Shown: one piece after another, positions 1 through 8,570 of the stretch
Position numbering within the stretch: the stretch's first letter is position 1
Layout of the letters: the number at the start of each line of letters is the position of its first letter
From: Frigidibacter sp.
GTDB taxonomy: Bacteria > Pseudomonadota > Alphaproteobacteria > Rhodobacterales > Rhodobacteraceae
NCBI RefSeq assembly: GCF_030695035.1
Contig: NZ_JAUYTT010000016.1
Coordinates: forward strand, 1 to 59,068
Direction of reading: 5' to 3'
DNA: 59,068 nt
Made by a program: the position numbers and the translations under genes
The notes under the pieces: model-generated
Database searches by the model: none
Told to the model about the DNA's origin: nothing
Seen by the model: only the letters and a program-made list of their open reading frames with translations

Positions 1-4
1 AGAC

Positions 5-1135
<1,131 letters not shown>

Positions 1136-1214
1136 CCTACCCCCGGGGCGGACGGGTCTTGTCCTTCCACCCGGGTTGACCGATGACAGACGTGCGGGCC
1201 GCACCGGCCCCCAG

Positions 1215-1259
1215 CGACATGATCCCATGTCAAAAACCGAACGACATGATCCCATGTCA
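1215..1259. promoter_or_regulatory. Two tandem copies of a palindromic 18-bp element
   Basis: The 18-mer CGACATGATCCCATGTCA occurs exactly twice, at 1215-1232 and 1242-1259, 27 bp apart. Each copy contains a perfect 6-bp inverted repeat (GACATG/CATGTC) around ATCC. The second copy ends directly against the AGGAG ribosome-binding sequence (1259-1263) of the NYN-domain gene. They could be paired operators, about 2.5 helical turns apart, or two RNA hairpins in the 5' leader. Which one cannot be decided from sequence alone, and I do not recognise the binding factor. Confidence 0.6.
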
Positions 1260-1271
1260 GGAGACCGAATG

Positions 1272-2027
1272 ATGGCTGACCACCGCGCCCCCCGCCTTTG
1301 TGTGCTGATCGACGCGGACAACGTGCCCGCCCACTATGCCGGCGCGATCTTCGATGAGGTCGCGAGCCTTGGCGAAGCCTCGGTCCGGCGGATCTATGGC
1401 GACTGGTCGGCGGTGCGGCTGAACCGTTGGGCCGAGAAGGTCGCGGCGTTGGGTCTGGTCGCCGACCAGCAGTTTTCCAACACCAAGGGCAAGAACGCCT
1501 CGGATATCGGGCTGGTGATCGCCGCGATGGATTTCCTGCATTCGCGGCTGTTCGACGGGTTCGTGCTGGTCAGCTCTGACAGCGATTTCACCCGGCTGGC
1601 GGCGCGGATCCGCGAGCAGGGGCTGGATGTCTATGGCATCGGTGAGAAGAAGACGCCCGAGGCCTTCCGCATGGCCTGCAAGCGCTTCATCTATGTGGAG
1701 AACCTTGGCGCCGATGACGCCGCGCCCGAGCCCGCCGAAGCCCAGGGCGACGCCGCCCCCGCGGTGCGGCAGGGCGAGCCGGCGCGGCGCGGCAAGGAAG
1801 CGCCGGCGATGGCGATCCCGCTGATCATCGCAGCGATGCGGGCGATCGATCCCGATGGCGAGTGGTATTCGCTGGGGCCGATCGGGCAGTTCATCACGCA
1901 AGCGAACCCGGACTTCGACGTGCGCAGCTATGGCGCGTCGAAGTTCAGCGATCTGGTGAAGAAGACCGGCCGGTTCGAGGTGAAGCAGGGCCCCGGCAAC
2001 ACGCTGCTGGCCCGCGATCTTGCGTAG
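1272..2027 (+). CDS. NYN-domain (LabA/PIN-like) protein with C-terminal OST-HTH/LOTUS domain
   Basis: A 251-residue protein. Residues about 8-150 form a NYN/LabA-type PIN-like nuclease fold, with the acidic motif LIDADN near the N-terminus and SSDSDF in the middle, consistent with a metal-dependent ribonuclease. After an Ala/Pro-rich linker, the last ~75 residues resemble an OST-HTH/LOTUS RNA-binding domain (LIIAAMRAIDPDGEWYSLG region). RNA targets are unknown. I chose the ATG at 1272, 8 bases after AGGAG; an adjacent ATG at 1269 is equally possible. Upstream in-frame ATGs exist but would run through the twin palindromes. Confidence 0.85.
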   Translation: MADHRAPRLCVLIDADNVPAHYAGAIFDEVASLGEASVRRIYGDWSAVRLNRWAEKVAALGLVADQQFSNTKGKNASDIGLVIAAMDFLHSRLFDGFVLVSSDSDFTRLAARIREQGLDVYGIGEKKTPEAFRMACKRFIYVENLGADDAAPEPAEAQGDAAPAVRQGEPARRGKEAPAMAIPLIIAAMRAIDPDGEWYSLGPIGQFITQANPDFDVRSYGASKFSDLVKKTGRFEVKQGPGNTLLARDLA

Positions 2028-2030
2028 GGC

Positions 2031-2648
2031 TCACTTCACCCCGTAGCGCGCCATGAACATCTCCACCGCGCCGTCGATGGTGCGGCGGGCGTCGGCGGGG
2101 GTGCCGGCCTCGCCGATGCCATAGATCATCCGGTCATGGATGCCAGCCTTGCACAGCTCGGCGAATTGCTCCGCCGCCAGCTCGATATCGTCAATGCGCA
2201 GCTGTCCGCGGTCTGTCGCCAGCCGCAGGTAACGGGCCAGCCGGTCGCGGACCAGCTGCGGGCCCGAGCAGTAGAATTGCGGGCCAAGCTGCGGGAAGCG
2301 GTCGCCCTCGGCCACGCAGATGCGGAACACCCGCTGCCCGAACTCGGATGAGATGAAGGCCACGATGCGTTCAGCCGCACCGCGCAGCACGGTTTCGGGC
2401 GCCGCGGTCAGGTCCAGCACCTCCATCGCCTCATCGGCCTGGCGGGCGCATTCGCATTTGGCCACTTCCATGAACAGCAGGCGCTTGTCCGGGAAGTAGC
2501 TGTAGAGCGTGGCCTTGGACACGCCCGCCTCGCGCGCGATGTCATCGACGCTGGCGCCTTCGAACCCGTCGCGCAGAAAGACCGTTCGGGCGCCGTCCAG
2601 CACCTGATCGAACTTGCGGCCTCTCTTGATTTCCTGCCCGTCGGCCAT
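2031..2648 (-). CDS. TetR/AcrR family transcriptional regulator
   Basis: A 205-residue one-component repressor-type protein. The N-terminal helix-turn-helix is clear (DDIAREAGVSKATLYSYFPDK, written here in part), followed by a variable ligand-binding region. The start at 2648 has AAGGA about 9 bases upstream; a longer start at ~2678 is possible. It lies downstream of, and on the same strand as, a 56-aa secreted peptide gene. Upstream of that gene are three TetR-style palindromes (2934-3012), so autoregulation is likely. The ligand is not predictable. It ends 3 bp from the convergent NYN gene. Confidence 0.9.
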   Translation of the reverse strand: MADGQEIKRGRKFDQVLDGARTVFLRDGFEGASVDDIAREAGVSKATLYSYFPDKRLLFMEVAKCECARQADEAMEVLDLTAAPETVLRGAAERIVAFISSEFGQRVFRICVAEGDRFPQLGPQFYCSGPQLVRDRLARYLRLATDRGQLRIDDIELAAEQFAELCKAGIHDRMIYGIGEAGTPADARRTIDGAVEMFMARYGVK

Positions 2649-2740
2649 GGAGCCATCCTTCCCTGCGCTGGCGATCATAGACGCAGCGCGCGGCGAACAG
2701 CAAGGCGGCCCGGCCTCAGGGCGCAGTGGGGGGCGTAGGG

Positions 2741-2911
2741 TCAGCGAGTCGCCTCGGTGGCGGGGGATTGGTCGCCACGGGTGGTGTGCCCGTCCGTGGT
2801 CGGCGCGGGGAAGTCGAGCCGCGGCAGGTCGAAGCCGATGGATCCGGCGGCAGCGGGGAGGGCCGATAGAGTGGTCAGGACAAGGGCGGCAGCAAGAGCA
2901 AGGCGTTTCAT
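2741..2911 (-). CDS. Small secreted peptide, 56 aa, unknown function
   Basis: A short gene, readable as ATG to TGA, with GGAG 7 bases before the ATG. The first ~22 residues are a textbook signal peptide: MKR, a Leu/Ala core, then a cleavage-like AAA-G. The mature part is ~34 residues, rich in Pro, Thr and Asp, with no cysteines. It is the first gene downstream of the three palindromic operators and is followed by the tetR gene on the same strand, so the two probably form one transcript. I recognise no family. It may be a real exported peptide or the remnant of a longer envelope protein. Confidence 0.6.
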   Translation of the reverse strand: MKRLALAAALVLTTLSALPAAAGSIGFDLPRLDFPAPTTDGHTTRGDQSPATEATR

Positions 2912-2933
2912 GGGTTAGCTCCAAGATTGAAAC

Positions 2934-3012
2934 TGAACTGATCGGTTCAGATAAGGATGATCTAAACCTATCGGTTCAGATTCGCAAGCCAGAAAATGAA
3001 CCGATCAGTTCA
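2934..3012. promoter_or_regulatory. Three TetR-type palindromic operators
   Basis: Three 16-bp near-palindromes of the form TRAACYKATCRGTTCA: TGAACTGATCGGTTCA at 2934-2949, TAAACCTATCGGTTCA at 2963-2978 and TGAACCGATCAGTTCA at 2997-3012. The third is the exact reverse complement of the first, and its symmetry extends outward (AGAAAA...TTTTCT). They fill the space between the minus-strand peptide/tetR pair and the plus-strand mbfA. This is what a TetR autoregulatory region normally looks like; that this TetR protein binds them is inference. Confidence 0.75.
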
Positions 3013-3066
3013 TTTTCTCGTCTGCGGCACCATGTGACCTTGCCGCCGCCGCAGCGGAGCGATAGA

Positions 3067-3081
3067 TTGGAATCATTCTAA
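3067..3081 (+). promoter_or_regulatory. Irr-type iron-control box upstream of mbfA
   Basis: TTGGAATCATTCTAA is a 7-1-7 palindrome with a single mismatch and closely follows the alphaproteobacterial Irr/ICE consensus TTTAGAANNNTTCTAAA. It lies 16 bases before the mbfA ATG, between the presumed promoter and the ribosome-binding site AAGGAG. In Agrobacterium and Bradyrhizobium, mbfA is a known Irr target, repressed under iron limitation. That supports the same regulation here. Confidence 0.75.
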
Positions 3082-3097
3082 ACAAGGAGTTCCCCCG

Positions 3098-4075
3098 ATG
3101 ATCCCCGGCCTTGCCTCGCGGCGAAAATTCAGTGATCTCAGCGAGCGTGAGATCCTTGCGCTGGCGATCTTTTCCGAGGAAGACGACGCGCGCATCTATC
3201 GCAGCTATGCCGAAGGCCTGCGCGCCGATTATCCCGCCTCGGCATCGGTCTTTGACGAGATGGCGGCGGAAGAGGATGAGCATCGCCAGCGGCTGATCGA
3301 GGCGTTCCGCACCCGCTTTGGCGAGGTGATCCCGCTGATCCGACGTGAGCATGTGGCGGGCTATTACGCCCGCCGCCCGGTCTGGCTGGTCGAGGGGCTG
3401 GGGCTGGACCGCATCCGCGCCGAAGCCTCGGCGATGGAGCAGGATGCGGCGCGCTTCTACACCGCCGCGGCGCAGGCCAGCACCGATGCCGCCACGCGCA
3501 AGCTGCTGGGGGATCTGGCGGCGGCTGAGGCCGGGCACAAGGCTCAGGCCGATGCGCTGACCGCCGAGCATCTGGAGCCGGACGCGCGCGAGGTCGAGGA
3601 CAAGGTGGCACATCGGCAATTCCTGCTGACCTGGGTGCAGCCGGGGCTGGCGGGGCTGATGGATGGGTCGGTTTCCACCCTCGCGCCGATTTTCGCCACT
3701 GCCTTCGCTACCCGCGATCCGCATACCACGCTGCTTGTGGGGCTTGCGGCGTCGATCGGTGCCGGGATCAGCATGGGCTTCACCGAGGCCGCGCATGATG
3801 ACGGGGTGCTGTCGGGGCGCGGTGCGCCTTGGAAGCGCGGCCTCGCTTCGGGCGTGATGACGACGCTGGGCGGACTGGGGCACGCGCTGCCCTATCTGAT
3901 CACCGACTTCTGGACAGCGACGATCATCGCCTTCATCGTGGTCTTCGTCGAGCTCTGGGCCATTGTCTGGATCCAGAACCGCTTCATGGACACGCCCTTC
4001 CTGCGCGCGACCTTCCAGGTGGTTCTGGGCGGCGCGCTGGTTTTTGCCGCGGGGGCGTTGATCGGGGCGGGGTAG
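3098..4075 (+). CDS. mbfA: Membrane-bound ferritin MbfA (ferritin-like domain fused to VIT1/CCC1 transporter)
   Basis: A 325-residue two-part protein. The first ~160 residues are a rubrerythrin/ferritin-like four-helix domain with iron-ligand-type acidic and His residues (EEDEH at 58-62, a later EAGH). The C-terminal ~150 residues carry several hydrophobic segments typical of the vacuolar iron transporter family (GLMDGSVSTLAP, GISMGF). In relatives the protein exports iron from the cytoplasm and protects against iron-driven oxidative and acid stress. The Irr-like box at 3067 and a good AAGGAG before the ATG support expression when iron is plentiful. Confidence 0.92.
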   Translation: MIPGLASRRKFSDLSEREILALAIFSEEDDARIYRSYAEGLRADYPASASVFDEMAAEEDEHRQRLIEAFRTRFGEVIPLIRREHVAGYYARRPVWLVEGLGLDRIRAEASAMEQDAARFYTAAAQASTDAATRKLLGDLAAAEAGHKAQADALTAEHLEPDAREVEDKVAHRQFLLTWVQPGLAGLMDGSVSTLAPIFATAFATRDPHTTLLVGLAASIGAGISMGFTEAAHDDGVLSGRGAPWKRGLASGVMTTLGGLGHALPYLITDFWTATIIAFIVVFVELWAIVWIQNRFMDTPFLRATFQVVLGGALVFAAGALIGAG

Positions 4076-4094
4076 GCACCGCCACTAGCTTTTT

Positions 4095-4184
4095 TCAGAA
4101 TTTCGGCCGTCGACGAAATTCTGATGTGCCCGCCCCCCCTTGGCGGGCACATTCGTGCCCACCGGGGCGGACACATCAGAATTT
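4095..4184. repeat. Interlocking inverted repeats with mutually exclusive pairings
   Basis: Hairpin 1: TCAGAATTTCG (4095-4105) pairs perfectly with 4114-4124. Hairpin 2: ATGTGCCCGCC (4124-4134) pairs perfectly with 4142-4152. A third arm, CACATCAGAATTT (4172-4184), is the exact complement of 4116-4128, so it can displace parts of both hairpins. A T-rich run (4090-4095) lies just before hairpin 1. The stretch follows mbfA and precedes the AEC permease gene. It may be a bidirectional terminator, an attenuator-like switch or a repetitive palindromic element. Confidence 0.65.
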
Positions 4185-4251
4185 GGCACCGTCCGGGTAG
4201 GCGGCACCCCCCTTGCCCTGCGGCTTGCGCCTCCGGGCAACCGACGCGGGT

Positions 4252-4270
4252 GACTTGCCACTGGCAAGTC
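4252..4270. repeat. Perfect 9-1-9 palindrome
   Basis: GACTTGCCA and TGGCAAGTC flank a single C at 4261, giving a perfect 19-bp inverted repeat 78 bp before the AEC permease start. Its size suits a dimeric regulator operator; it could also fold as an RNA hairpin. The factor is unknown. Confidence 0.55.
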
Positions 4271-4348
4271 CCCTGATCGCGCCGGAAGAACCGGCCGCCG
4301 CACAGCCGCATATGGCACGCGGCAGCGCGGCGTGCTACGCCTTGCGCG

Positions 4349-5281
4349 ATGCTGGCGATATTCCTGAAAACCCTGCCCTTCTTCGCGTTGATCGGCCTTG
4401 GCTGGGTCGCCGGCCGCACCCGCTTTTTCCCCGAGGAAGCAACGGCCTGGCTGACGAAGTTCGTGTTCTATTTCGCGCTGTCGGCCATGCTGTTCCGCTT
4501 TGCCGCCAACCTGTCGCTGGCCGAGATCTTCGATACCGGATTCGTGCTGGCCTACCTCTGCGGATCGGCCGTCGTCTGGGTGCTGGCGATGGCCGTGGCC
4601 CGGTTTCGCGGCGAGCCGCTGGCCCCCGCGGCGATGGAGGCACATACCGCCATGACCGGCAATACCGGCTTCCTGGGTGTGCCGATGCTGGTGGTGCTGC
4701 TGGGGGTGCAGGCGGCGGGGCCGGTGCTGATGGTGCTGACCATCGACATGATCGTGTTCTCGACGCTGGTCACCATGCTTGTCACTGGGGCGCGTCAGGG
4801 GCGGGTTTCGGTCGCCCTTCTGGGCGCGCTGGCGATGGGCCTGCTGCGCAACCCGATGATCATGTCGATGCTGGCGGGGCTGGCCTGGTCCGGCCTGCAC
4901 CTGCCGATGCCGGCGCCGCTGGACGAGTTCACCCAGATCCTCGGCGCCGCTGCCACGCCCGGCGCGCTCTTTGCCATCGGCGCCTCGCTGGCAGCGCGGC
5001 GCGCGGCGGAGCGGGTGGCGCCGGCCCTCTGGCTGTCCTTCGCCAAGCTGGTGCTGCATCCGGCGGCGGTCGCTGTCGCGGCGCTGTGGGTGTTTCAGGT
5101 GGACGCCTATGCCGCCGGCGTGATGATCGCCGCGGCGGCGCTTCCGGTTGCCGGTAATGTCTATATCCTCGCCCATCATTACGGGGTCGCGCAGGCACGG
5201 GTGTCTGCCGCGATCCTGATCTCGACCGCGGCCAGCATCCTCACGGTGCCCGCGGTCATCGCCTGGGTCACGGGCGTCTGA
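4349..5281 (+). CDS. AEC-family (auxin efflux carrier-like) permease
   Basis: A 310-residue integral membrane protein with about ten hydrophobic segments and the family's two-fold organisation: NTGFLGVPM in the first half and the matching ALPVAGNVYILAHHYG near the end. Bacterial AEC proteins move small carboxylates such as malate or malonate, but the substrate cannot be read from sequence. No strong ribosome-binding site precedes the ATG. The gene lies 18 bp upstream of fghA on the same strand, so they may be cotranscribed. Confidence 0.88.
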   Translation: MLAIFLKTLPFFALIGLGWVAGRTRFFPEEATAWLTKFVFYFALSAMLFRFAANLSLAEIFDTGFVLAYLCGSAVVWVLAMAVARFRGEPLAPAAMEAHTAMTGNTGFLGVPMLVVLLGVQAAGPVLMVLTIDMIVFSTLVTMLVTGARQGRVSVALLGALAMGLLRNPMIMSMLAGLAWSGLHLPMPAPLDEFTQILGAAATPGALFAIGASLAARRAAERVAPALWLSFAKLVLHPAAVAVAALWVFQVDAYAAGVMIAAAALPVAGNVYILAHHYGVAQARVSAAILISTAASILTVPAVIAWVTGV

Positions 5282-5299
5282 AACCTTAGGAGCAGAACC

Positions 5300-6133
5300 A
5301 TGCGGACGATTTCGGAAAACAAGAGCTTCGGCGGCGTGCAAGGCGTCTATGCCCACGAGTCAGAGGCCTGCGGCTGCGAGATGACCTTTGGCCTGTTCCT
5401 GCCCGAAGAGGCAGAGGAGCATCCGGTGCCGATGCTGTGGTACCTCTCAGGCCTGACCTGCACCCATGAGAATGCGATGGTGAAGGCCGGCGCGCAGCAA
5501 TGGGCGGCGGAATACGGGGTGGCGCTGGTCTTCCCCGACACCTCGCCCCGCGGCAAGGGCGTGGCCGATGACGAGGCCTTTGACCTCGGCCAGGGCGCGG
5601 GCTTCTACCTGAACGCGGTGCAGGACCCCTGGGCCAAGCATTACAAGATGTGGGACTATATCGCCGACGAACTGCCGCGCATCGTGACCGCGAATTTCGA
5701 GGTGGATGATGAACGCCAGTCGATCACCGGCCATTCCATGGGCGGCCACGGCGCGCTGACGCTGGCGATGCGGCTGCAGGGCCGCTTCCGCTCCGTCTCG
5801 GCCTTTGCGCCGATTGCCAGCCCCACAACATCGGACTGGGGCCGCAAGCAGTTCGCGGCCTATCTCGGCCCCGACGAGAGCACCTGGGCCGACCATGACG
5901 CCAGCCTGCGGATGCGCGCCGTGGGGTTCGACGGCCCGGTGCTGATCGACCAGGGCGCCAAGGACCAGTTCCTGCACCTCTTGAAGCCCGAGGCGCTGGC
6001 CGAGGCGATGATGGCCCGCCGCCAGCCCGGCCAGATGCGGATGCAGCCGGGCTATGACCACAGCTATTACTTCGTCTCGACCTTCATGGCCGATCACGTC
6101 GCCTTCCACGCCGAAAACCTCTACGCGCGCTGA
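5300..6133 (+). CDS. fghA: S-formylglutathione hydrolase
   Basis: A 277-residue serine hydrolase of the esterase D family that cleaves S-formylglutathione to formate and glutathione, the second step of glutathione-dependent formaldehyde oxidation. The nucleophile elbow is GHSMGG with S146. The catalytic Asp and His are expected in [10 protein letters not shown] and GYDHSYYF near the C-terminus. The start has AGGAG 8 bases upstream. It overlaps the next ATG by one base (TGATG) and heads a tightly packed run of four genes. Its partner frmA is at the window start. Confidence 0.95.
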   Translation: MRTISENKSFGGVQGVYAHESEACGCEMTFGLFLPEEAEEHPVPMLWYLSGLTCTHENAMVKAGAQQWAAEYGVALVFPDTSPRGKGVADDEAFDLGQGAGFYLNAVQDPWAKHYKMWDYIADELPRIVTANFEVDDERQSITGHSMGGHGALTLAMRLQGRFRSVSAFAPIASPTTSDWGRKQFAAYLGPDESTWADHDASLRMRAVGFDGPVLIDQGAKDQFLHLLKPEALAEAMMARRQPGQMRMQPGYDHSYYFVSTFMADHVAFHAENLYAR

Positions 6134-6600
6134 TGACCGCGCTCTACATCGACGCCGATGCCTGCCCGGTGAAGGACGAGGCGCTGCGGGTGGCCGAACG
6201 CCTTGGCGTGCGGATGCTGCTCGTCTCCAACGGGGGCCTGCGCATCTCGCCGCATCCGCTGGTGGAGATGGTGTTCGTGCCCGATGGCCCCGATCTGGCG
6301 GACATCTGGATCGCAGAGCGGGCGGGGCGCGGCGATGTGGTGGTGACCGGGGATATTCCGCTGGCCGCCAAATGCGTGGCGGCGGGGGCGCGGGTGCTGA
6401 AGCACAATGGCGAGGCGCTGACCCCGGCCAATATCGGCAACGTTCTGGCGACACGCGATCTGATGGCCGATCTGCGCGCCGCCGATCCGTTCCGGCAGGG
6501 CGGGGGCAAGGGCTTTACAAAGGCCGACCGCTCCCGTTTTCTCGATGCGCTGGACCGGATGCTGCGGGCGGCGATCAAAGAGGGCGCAGATGACAGCTGA
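6133..6600 (+). CDS. YaiI/YqxD family (DUF188) protein
   Basis: A 155-residue protein of the conserved DUF188/YaiI family, of normal length. It opens with the family signature [13 protein letters not shown] and contains [10 protein letters not shown] and the late [17 protein letters not shown] region. A PIN-like nucleic-acid-acting fold has been proposed for the family, but no function is established. It overlaps fghA by one base and the HAD gene by 11 bases, so translation is coupled. Confidence 0.9.
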   Translation: MTALYIDADACPVKDEALRVAERLGVRMLLVSNGGLRISPHPLVEMVFVPDGPDLADIWIAERAGRGDVVVTGDIPLAAKCVAAGARVLKHNGEALTPANIGNVLATRDLMADLRAADPFRQGGGKGFTKADRSRFLDALDRMLRAAIKEGADDS

Positions 6601-7210
6601 GGCAGTGGTCTTCGACATCGGCAATGTGCTGATCGAATGGAACCCCGAGCGGCACTATGACACGCTGATGGACCCGGCCGAGCGCGCCCGGATGTTCGCC
6701 GCCGTCGATCTGCACGCGATGAATGATGAGGTGGACCGCGGCGCCCCGTTCCAGGCCACGATCTACGCCCATGCCGAGCTGTACCCGGAATGGCGCGACG
6801 CCATCCGCCGTTGGCATGACGACTGGATCCACATGGCCAGCCCGGCGATCCCCCACTCCGTCCGCCTGCTGCGCAAGCTGCGCGAGAAGGGCGTGCCGGT
6901 CTTCGCGCTGACCAATTTCGGCATCGACAGCTTCGCCTATGCGCAGACGCAGTATGACTTCCTGTCGGAGTTCGACCGCGCCTATGTCAGCGGGCACATG
7001 GGCCTGATCAAGCCCGACCCCGCGATCTATGCCGCGGTGGAGGCCGATTGCGGCCTGCCCCCCGCCGCGCTGATCTTTGCCGATGACCGCGCTGACAATA
7101 TCGCGGCGGCGCAGGCGCGCGGCTGGCAGACCCACCATTTCACCGGCCCCGAAGGCTGGGCCGCGCGTCTGGTCGCCGAGGGCTTCCTGACCACCGAGGA
7201 GGCAGCATGA
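6590..7210 (+). CDS. HAD-superfamily hydrolase (subfamily IA)
   Basis: A 206-residue haloacid dehalogenase-like phosphatase. Motif I is DIGNVLIEW, where Gly-Asn follows the nucleophile in place of the usual second Asp, as in the YihX-type sugar-phosphate phosphatases. Motif II is TNFG, the motif III Lys is in KPDPAIY, and motif IV is FADDRADN. The substrate is unknown. I chose the ATG at 6590, which overlaps the end of the DUF188 gene; the longer in-frame start lies inside that gene. It overlaps the next ATG by four bases (ATGA). Confidence 0.9.
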   Translation: MTAEAVVFDIGNVLIEWNPERHYDTLMDPAERARMFAAVDLHAMNDEVDRGAPFQATIYAHAELYPEWRDAIRRWHDDWIHMASPAIPHSVRLLRKLREKGVPVFALTNFGIDSFAYAQTQYDFLSEFDRAYVSGHMGLIKPDPAIYAAVEADCGLPPAALIFADDRADNIAAAQARGWQTHHFTGPEGWAARLVAEGFLTTEEAA

Positions 7211-8130
7211 CCCAGATCATCGGACCCGAGGCAGAGGCGCATCTGGACTGGATCGCCCTGACGGATGCGCTCGCGGCCGGCCACGCCCTGCCGCGCGCCG
7301 AGGTGGCCGACACCTTCCTCTACCGCGGCAAGGACACACTGCTGACCCGCTCTGCCTGGATCGACGGGCTGGGGCTGGCGATCAAGGGCGCGACGGTGAT
7401 GCCGGGCAATCCGGGCGCGGGCATCCCGATGGTCAATGGTGCGGTGAACCTGTTTGACGATGCGCATGGAAGGCTGGAGGCGATCGTCGATTTCCATCTG
7501 GTGACCAAGTGGAAGACCGCGGGCGACTCGCTGCTCGCCGCCCGCCGCCTCGCCCGCCCGGACTCGCGCCGCATCCTGATCGTCGGCGCCGGCAACGTCG
7601 CCCGCTCGATGATCGAGGCCTATGGCGCCGCCTTCCCCGAGGCGCGTTTCGAGGTCTGGAACCGCACCGCCACCGCCGCCGATGCGCTGGCCGAGGCCTT
7701 TGCCGGCATCGCCCCGGTCACCGCCGTGACCGACCTGCCCGAAGCGGTCGCCCGCGCCGAGATCATCGCCACCACCACCATGGCCACCACCCCGGTGATC
7801 AATGGCGACTGGCTGTCACCCGGCACCCATCTCGACCTGATCGGCGCCTACCGCCCCGACATGCGCGAGGCCGATGATGCGGTCCTGCGCCGCGCACGGA
7901 TCTTCGTCGATGCCCGCGCCACCACGATGGGCCATATCGGAGAGCTGAAGCAGCCGCTGGCGGAGGGCGTCATCACGCCCGCGGACGTGATTGCCGATTT
8001 CTACGACCTGCCCGCCGGCACCTATGCCCGCGGGTCCGAGGATGAGATCACCCTGTCCAAGAACGGCGGCGGCGCGCATCTGGACCTGATGACGGCAAAA
8101 TACATCCTCGCGGCGTGGCAGGGGCGGTGA
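7207..8130 (+). CDS. Ornithine cyclodeaminase / mu-crystallin family protein
   Basis: A 307-residue NAD(P)-binding protein of the OCD family. The Rossmann motif ILIVGAGNVARS is central, and the N-terminal substrate region contains NLFDDAHGRLEAIVD and LVTKWKTAGDS. Family members include ornithine cyclodeaminase, alanine dehydrogenase and cyclic-imine (ketimine) reductases, so the exact reaction is open. It overlaps the HAD gene by the ATGA junction and ends this four-gene run. A broad amino acid or imine metabolic role is likely. Confidence 0.88.
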   Translation: MTQIIGPEAEAHLDWIALTDALAAGHALPRAEVADTFLYRGKDTLLTRSAWIDGLGLAIKGATVMPGNPGAGIPMVNGAVNLFDDAHGRLEAIVDFHLVTKWKTAGDSLLAARRLARPDSRRILIVGAGNVARSMIEAYGAAFPEARFEVWNRTATAADALAEAFAGIAPVTAVTDLPEAVARAEIIATTTMATTPVINGDWLSPGTHLDLIGAYRPDMREADDAVLRRARIFVDARATTMGHIGELKQPLAEGVITPADVIADFYDLPAGTYARGSEDEITLSKNGGGAHLDLMTAKYILAAWQGR

Positions 8131-8250
8131 GCCGCGCACAAAATGTACTGCGGCTATAGCTCTCAACTGGAACTAAGTTATTGAAGTGAGACTCAATTTT
8201 CGTTGCCTAAGCAGTTGAAAGATTTACTTGAATCGCATGTGGCCGTATGA
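8131..8250. other. A+T-rich intergenic patch
   Basis: About 120 bases visibly richer in A/T than the surrounding chromosome (runs such as AAGTTATTGAAG and CAATTTTCG). It has no open frame with a ribosome-binding site and no repeat I can support. It lies beyond the terminator of the 40-codon gene and after the OCD gene stop. Together with that small gene it looks compositionally foreign. Confidence 0.4.
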
Positions 8251-8291
8251 AATAAACAGGGTGGCTGGTCCTCTCACAGATAGCCACCCTG
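8251..8291 (-). terminator. Intrinsic terminator of the 40-codon gene
   Basis: CAGGGTGGCT (8257-8266) and AGCCACCCTG (8282-8291) form a perfect 10-bp stem. Read on the minus strand, it begins 8 bases after the TAA of the small gene and is followed by TTTATTT. This is a standard rho-independent terminator for the leftward gene. Confidence 0.85.
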
Positions 8292-8299
8292 AAGCCTAG

Positions 8300-8422
8300 T
8301 TACTTGCTGGGCTTTTTGATCGTTTCCACAACGTGCGTTTTGGGCGCCTGTTGTGCCTTCTTGACCGTTGTGAACTTACCGGTGCCGGCATTTCTCCCGA
8401 TCTTCTGCGTCGCTTTTGCCAC
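8300..8422 (-). CDS. Small basic protein, 40 aa, unknown function
   Basis: A GTG-initiated 40-residue protein, lysine-rich (about 10 Lys), with no hydrophobic segment and no cysteine. Key pieces are KATQKIGRNAGTGKF near the N-terminus and a VVETIKKP tail. The gene is supported by an exceptional ribosome-binding site, AAGGAGGTGAT at 8427-8437 (minus strand), an 11-base perfect complement of the 16S rRNA tail, and by a clean intrinsic terminator just after the stop. I have a vague sense that similar RxAGTGxF...VET proteins recur in proteobacteria, but I know no function. The local base composition is A/T-rich, suggesting transfer. Confidence 0.75.
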   Translation of the reverse strand: MAKATQKIGRNAGTGKFTTVKKAQQAPKTHVVETIKKPSK

Positions 8423-8570
8423 TTAAATCACCTCCTTCCCGGGCATTGCCTACTGGCTTCAGTCTAGGGCTAGGGGCTCCAGGTGATTCCAGCGCAAGAT
8501 AAGGCTACCGGCATTGCTATTGCCGAGTCTAGCCCCACCATACCGCGCCCGTTCTCCTTTTGTCCGCGCC

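Noticed and set aside
1176-1271. Longer N-terminus for the NYN protein, containing a repeated RHDPMS peptide
   Set aside because: The repeat arises from the twin palindromes, and the best ribosome-binding site lies after them, so the extension is probably untranslated.
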